Assembly: GCA_013002375.1 (NCBI GenBank)
Contig: JABDJW010000039.1
Span: 1 to 5,940 of the forward strand
DNA length: 5,940 nt
Source: Acidimicrobiales bacterium
GTDB lineage: Bacteria; Actinomycetota; Acidimicrobiia; Acidimicrobiales; SHLQ01
Direction: 5' to 3'
Positions 5,253-5,940 of the stretch are shown one piece after another. The position numbers were made by a program, and so were the translations under genes. Below the pieces are notes generated by a model, which was given only the letters and a program-made list of their open reading frames with translations, was not told the DNA's origin and made no database searches. The first letter of the stretch is position 1. Every line of letters begins with the position of its first letter.

Positions 5253-5940
5253 ATGCGTTCACGCGCGCTTCTGTTGATCTTCGTTGCGTTGGCTCTGGTG
5301 GCCGCCGCCTGCGCCGACGACGGCGAGGTCGTCGATTCGGCGACGCCGACGGCCGACGGGGAGCAACCGGCGGTCGGTGAGAGCTCCGGCGACACGGTCG
5401 TCGCGCCCGAATCCACCGCGATCACCGAGACCACCGCCGCCCCGGTCGGCCTCTACAGCTCGGCGATCAAGCCGACCCTGCAGGCCAACTGCGTGTCGTG
5501 TCACAGCGAAGGCGGACCGGGCTCGGCCCATTTCGATCTCAACATCGCCGCCGACGCCAAGAACATCGCGCCGCAGCTCGCACTGGTGACCGGCACCGGT
5601 TACATGCCGCCCTGGCCGGCATCGGATCTGAGCGTGCCCTTCCACGACGACCGCTCACTCGACCCCGAACAGATCGCGGCGATTGCCGAGTGGGCCGAGG
5701 CCGGTGGCCCGCTCGACGTGCCTGACGACGATCCGCTCGAGGCGACCGTTGCGGTGTGGCCGCAGATCGAGCGTGATGCCGTGCTCATCGCCGAGCCGTA
5801 CAAGGGCTCGACCGACCTGGTCGATGACTACCGCTGCCAGATCTACGACCCCGAGCTGACCGAGACCAGCTTCCTGCAGAACTACGAGCTGCTGCCCGAT
5901 CAGATCCCGGTCGTTCATCACGCGCTGGTCTTCCATGCCC
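5253..5940 (+). CDS. Haem c lipoprotein with copper type II monooxygenase-like domain (partial, 3' end missing)
   Basis: The reading frame is open to the window edge (229 residues seen). Residues 1-20 are a lipoprotein signal: basic MRSR, hydrophobic core, then AAAC with Cys20 as the lipid-attachment residue. A Thr/Ala/Glu-rich linker follows (21-64). Residues 66-153 resemble a small cytochrome c domain with CVSCH at 80-84 (covalent haem; His84 proximal ligand) and Met118 in GTGYMPPWP as the likely distal ligand. From about 187, VDDYRCQIYDPELTETSFLQNYELLP followed by PVVHHALVFH (219-228) matches the start of PHM/DBH-like copper type II ascorbate-dependent monooxygenases, whose first copper site uses an adjacent His pair (here His222-His223). 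An extracytoplasmic, membrane-tethered redox enzyme with its own electron-transfer domain is inferred; the substrate is unknown. ATG 5232 would add seven residues and could be a leaderless start. Confidence 0.85.
   Translation, partial: MRSRALLLIFVALALVAAACADDGEVVDSATPTADGEQPAVGESSGDTVVAPESTAITETTAAPVGLYSSAIKPTLQANCVSCHSEGGPGSAHFDLNIAADAKNIAPQLALVTGTGYMPPWPASDLSVPFHDDRSLDPEQIAAIAEWAEAGGPLDVPDDDPLEATVAVWPQIERDAVLIAEPYKGSTDLVDDYRCQIYDPELTETSFLQNYELLPDQIPVVHHALVFHA

Overview
The window is high-GC and densely coded, with strong G/C preference at third codon positions, GTG as well as ATG starts, very short intergenic gaps and few Shine-Dalgarno sequences. Together with an Excalibur-like domain, a PGPGW-type membrane protein and a Thr/Ala-rich lipoprotein, this points to an actinobacterium. 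An acidimicrobiia-type lineage is my best guess by inference; no rRNA or other phylogenetic marker is present.

Layout. Bases 1-74 hold a tandem 25-bp repeat and a strong hairpin built on a GGGGTC(T/A)GAC core. It looks like a dispersed repetitive palindromic element whose left end lies outside the window. Bases 100-471 (minus) encode a small VOC/glyoxalase-fold protein. It is divergent, across only 35 bp, from a PGPGW-family membrane protein (507-875, plus). Next is a plus-strand gene (970-1794) whose product joins a short bactofilin-like repeat domain, one membrane segment and an Excalibur-like C-terminus. It converges on a minus-strand aminoglycoside-phosphotransferase-fold kinase (1818-2870) of the type related to the ACAD10/ACAD11 kinase domain. 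That kinase is divergent, across 27 bp, from a polytopic membrane protein with a large C-terminal soluble part (2898-4529). The polytopic protein gene overlaps by 4 bp a DUF2889-type gene (4526-5167). The window ends inside a lipoprotein gene (5253-5940+) that carries a c-type haem motif followed by the start of what looks like a copper type II monooxygenase (PHM/DBH-like) domain.

How the genes relate. Only the polytopic protein and the DUF2889 gene look like an obvious operon. The others appear to be separate transcription units, probably read from leaderless or nearly leaderless transcripts. Three plus-strand genes share CA(T/G)ACTGG at an identical distance from an ATG or GTG, which looks like a local -10 signature. 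I see no tRNA, rRNA, CRISPR array, transposase gene or integrase. No gene-free stretch exceeds 100 bp. I do not see a convincing new multi-gene system. The most unusual items are the bactofilin-like/Excalibur hybrid protein, the haem-copper lipoprotein and the promoter architecture.
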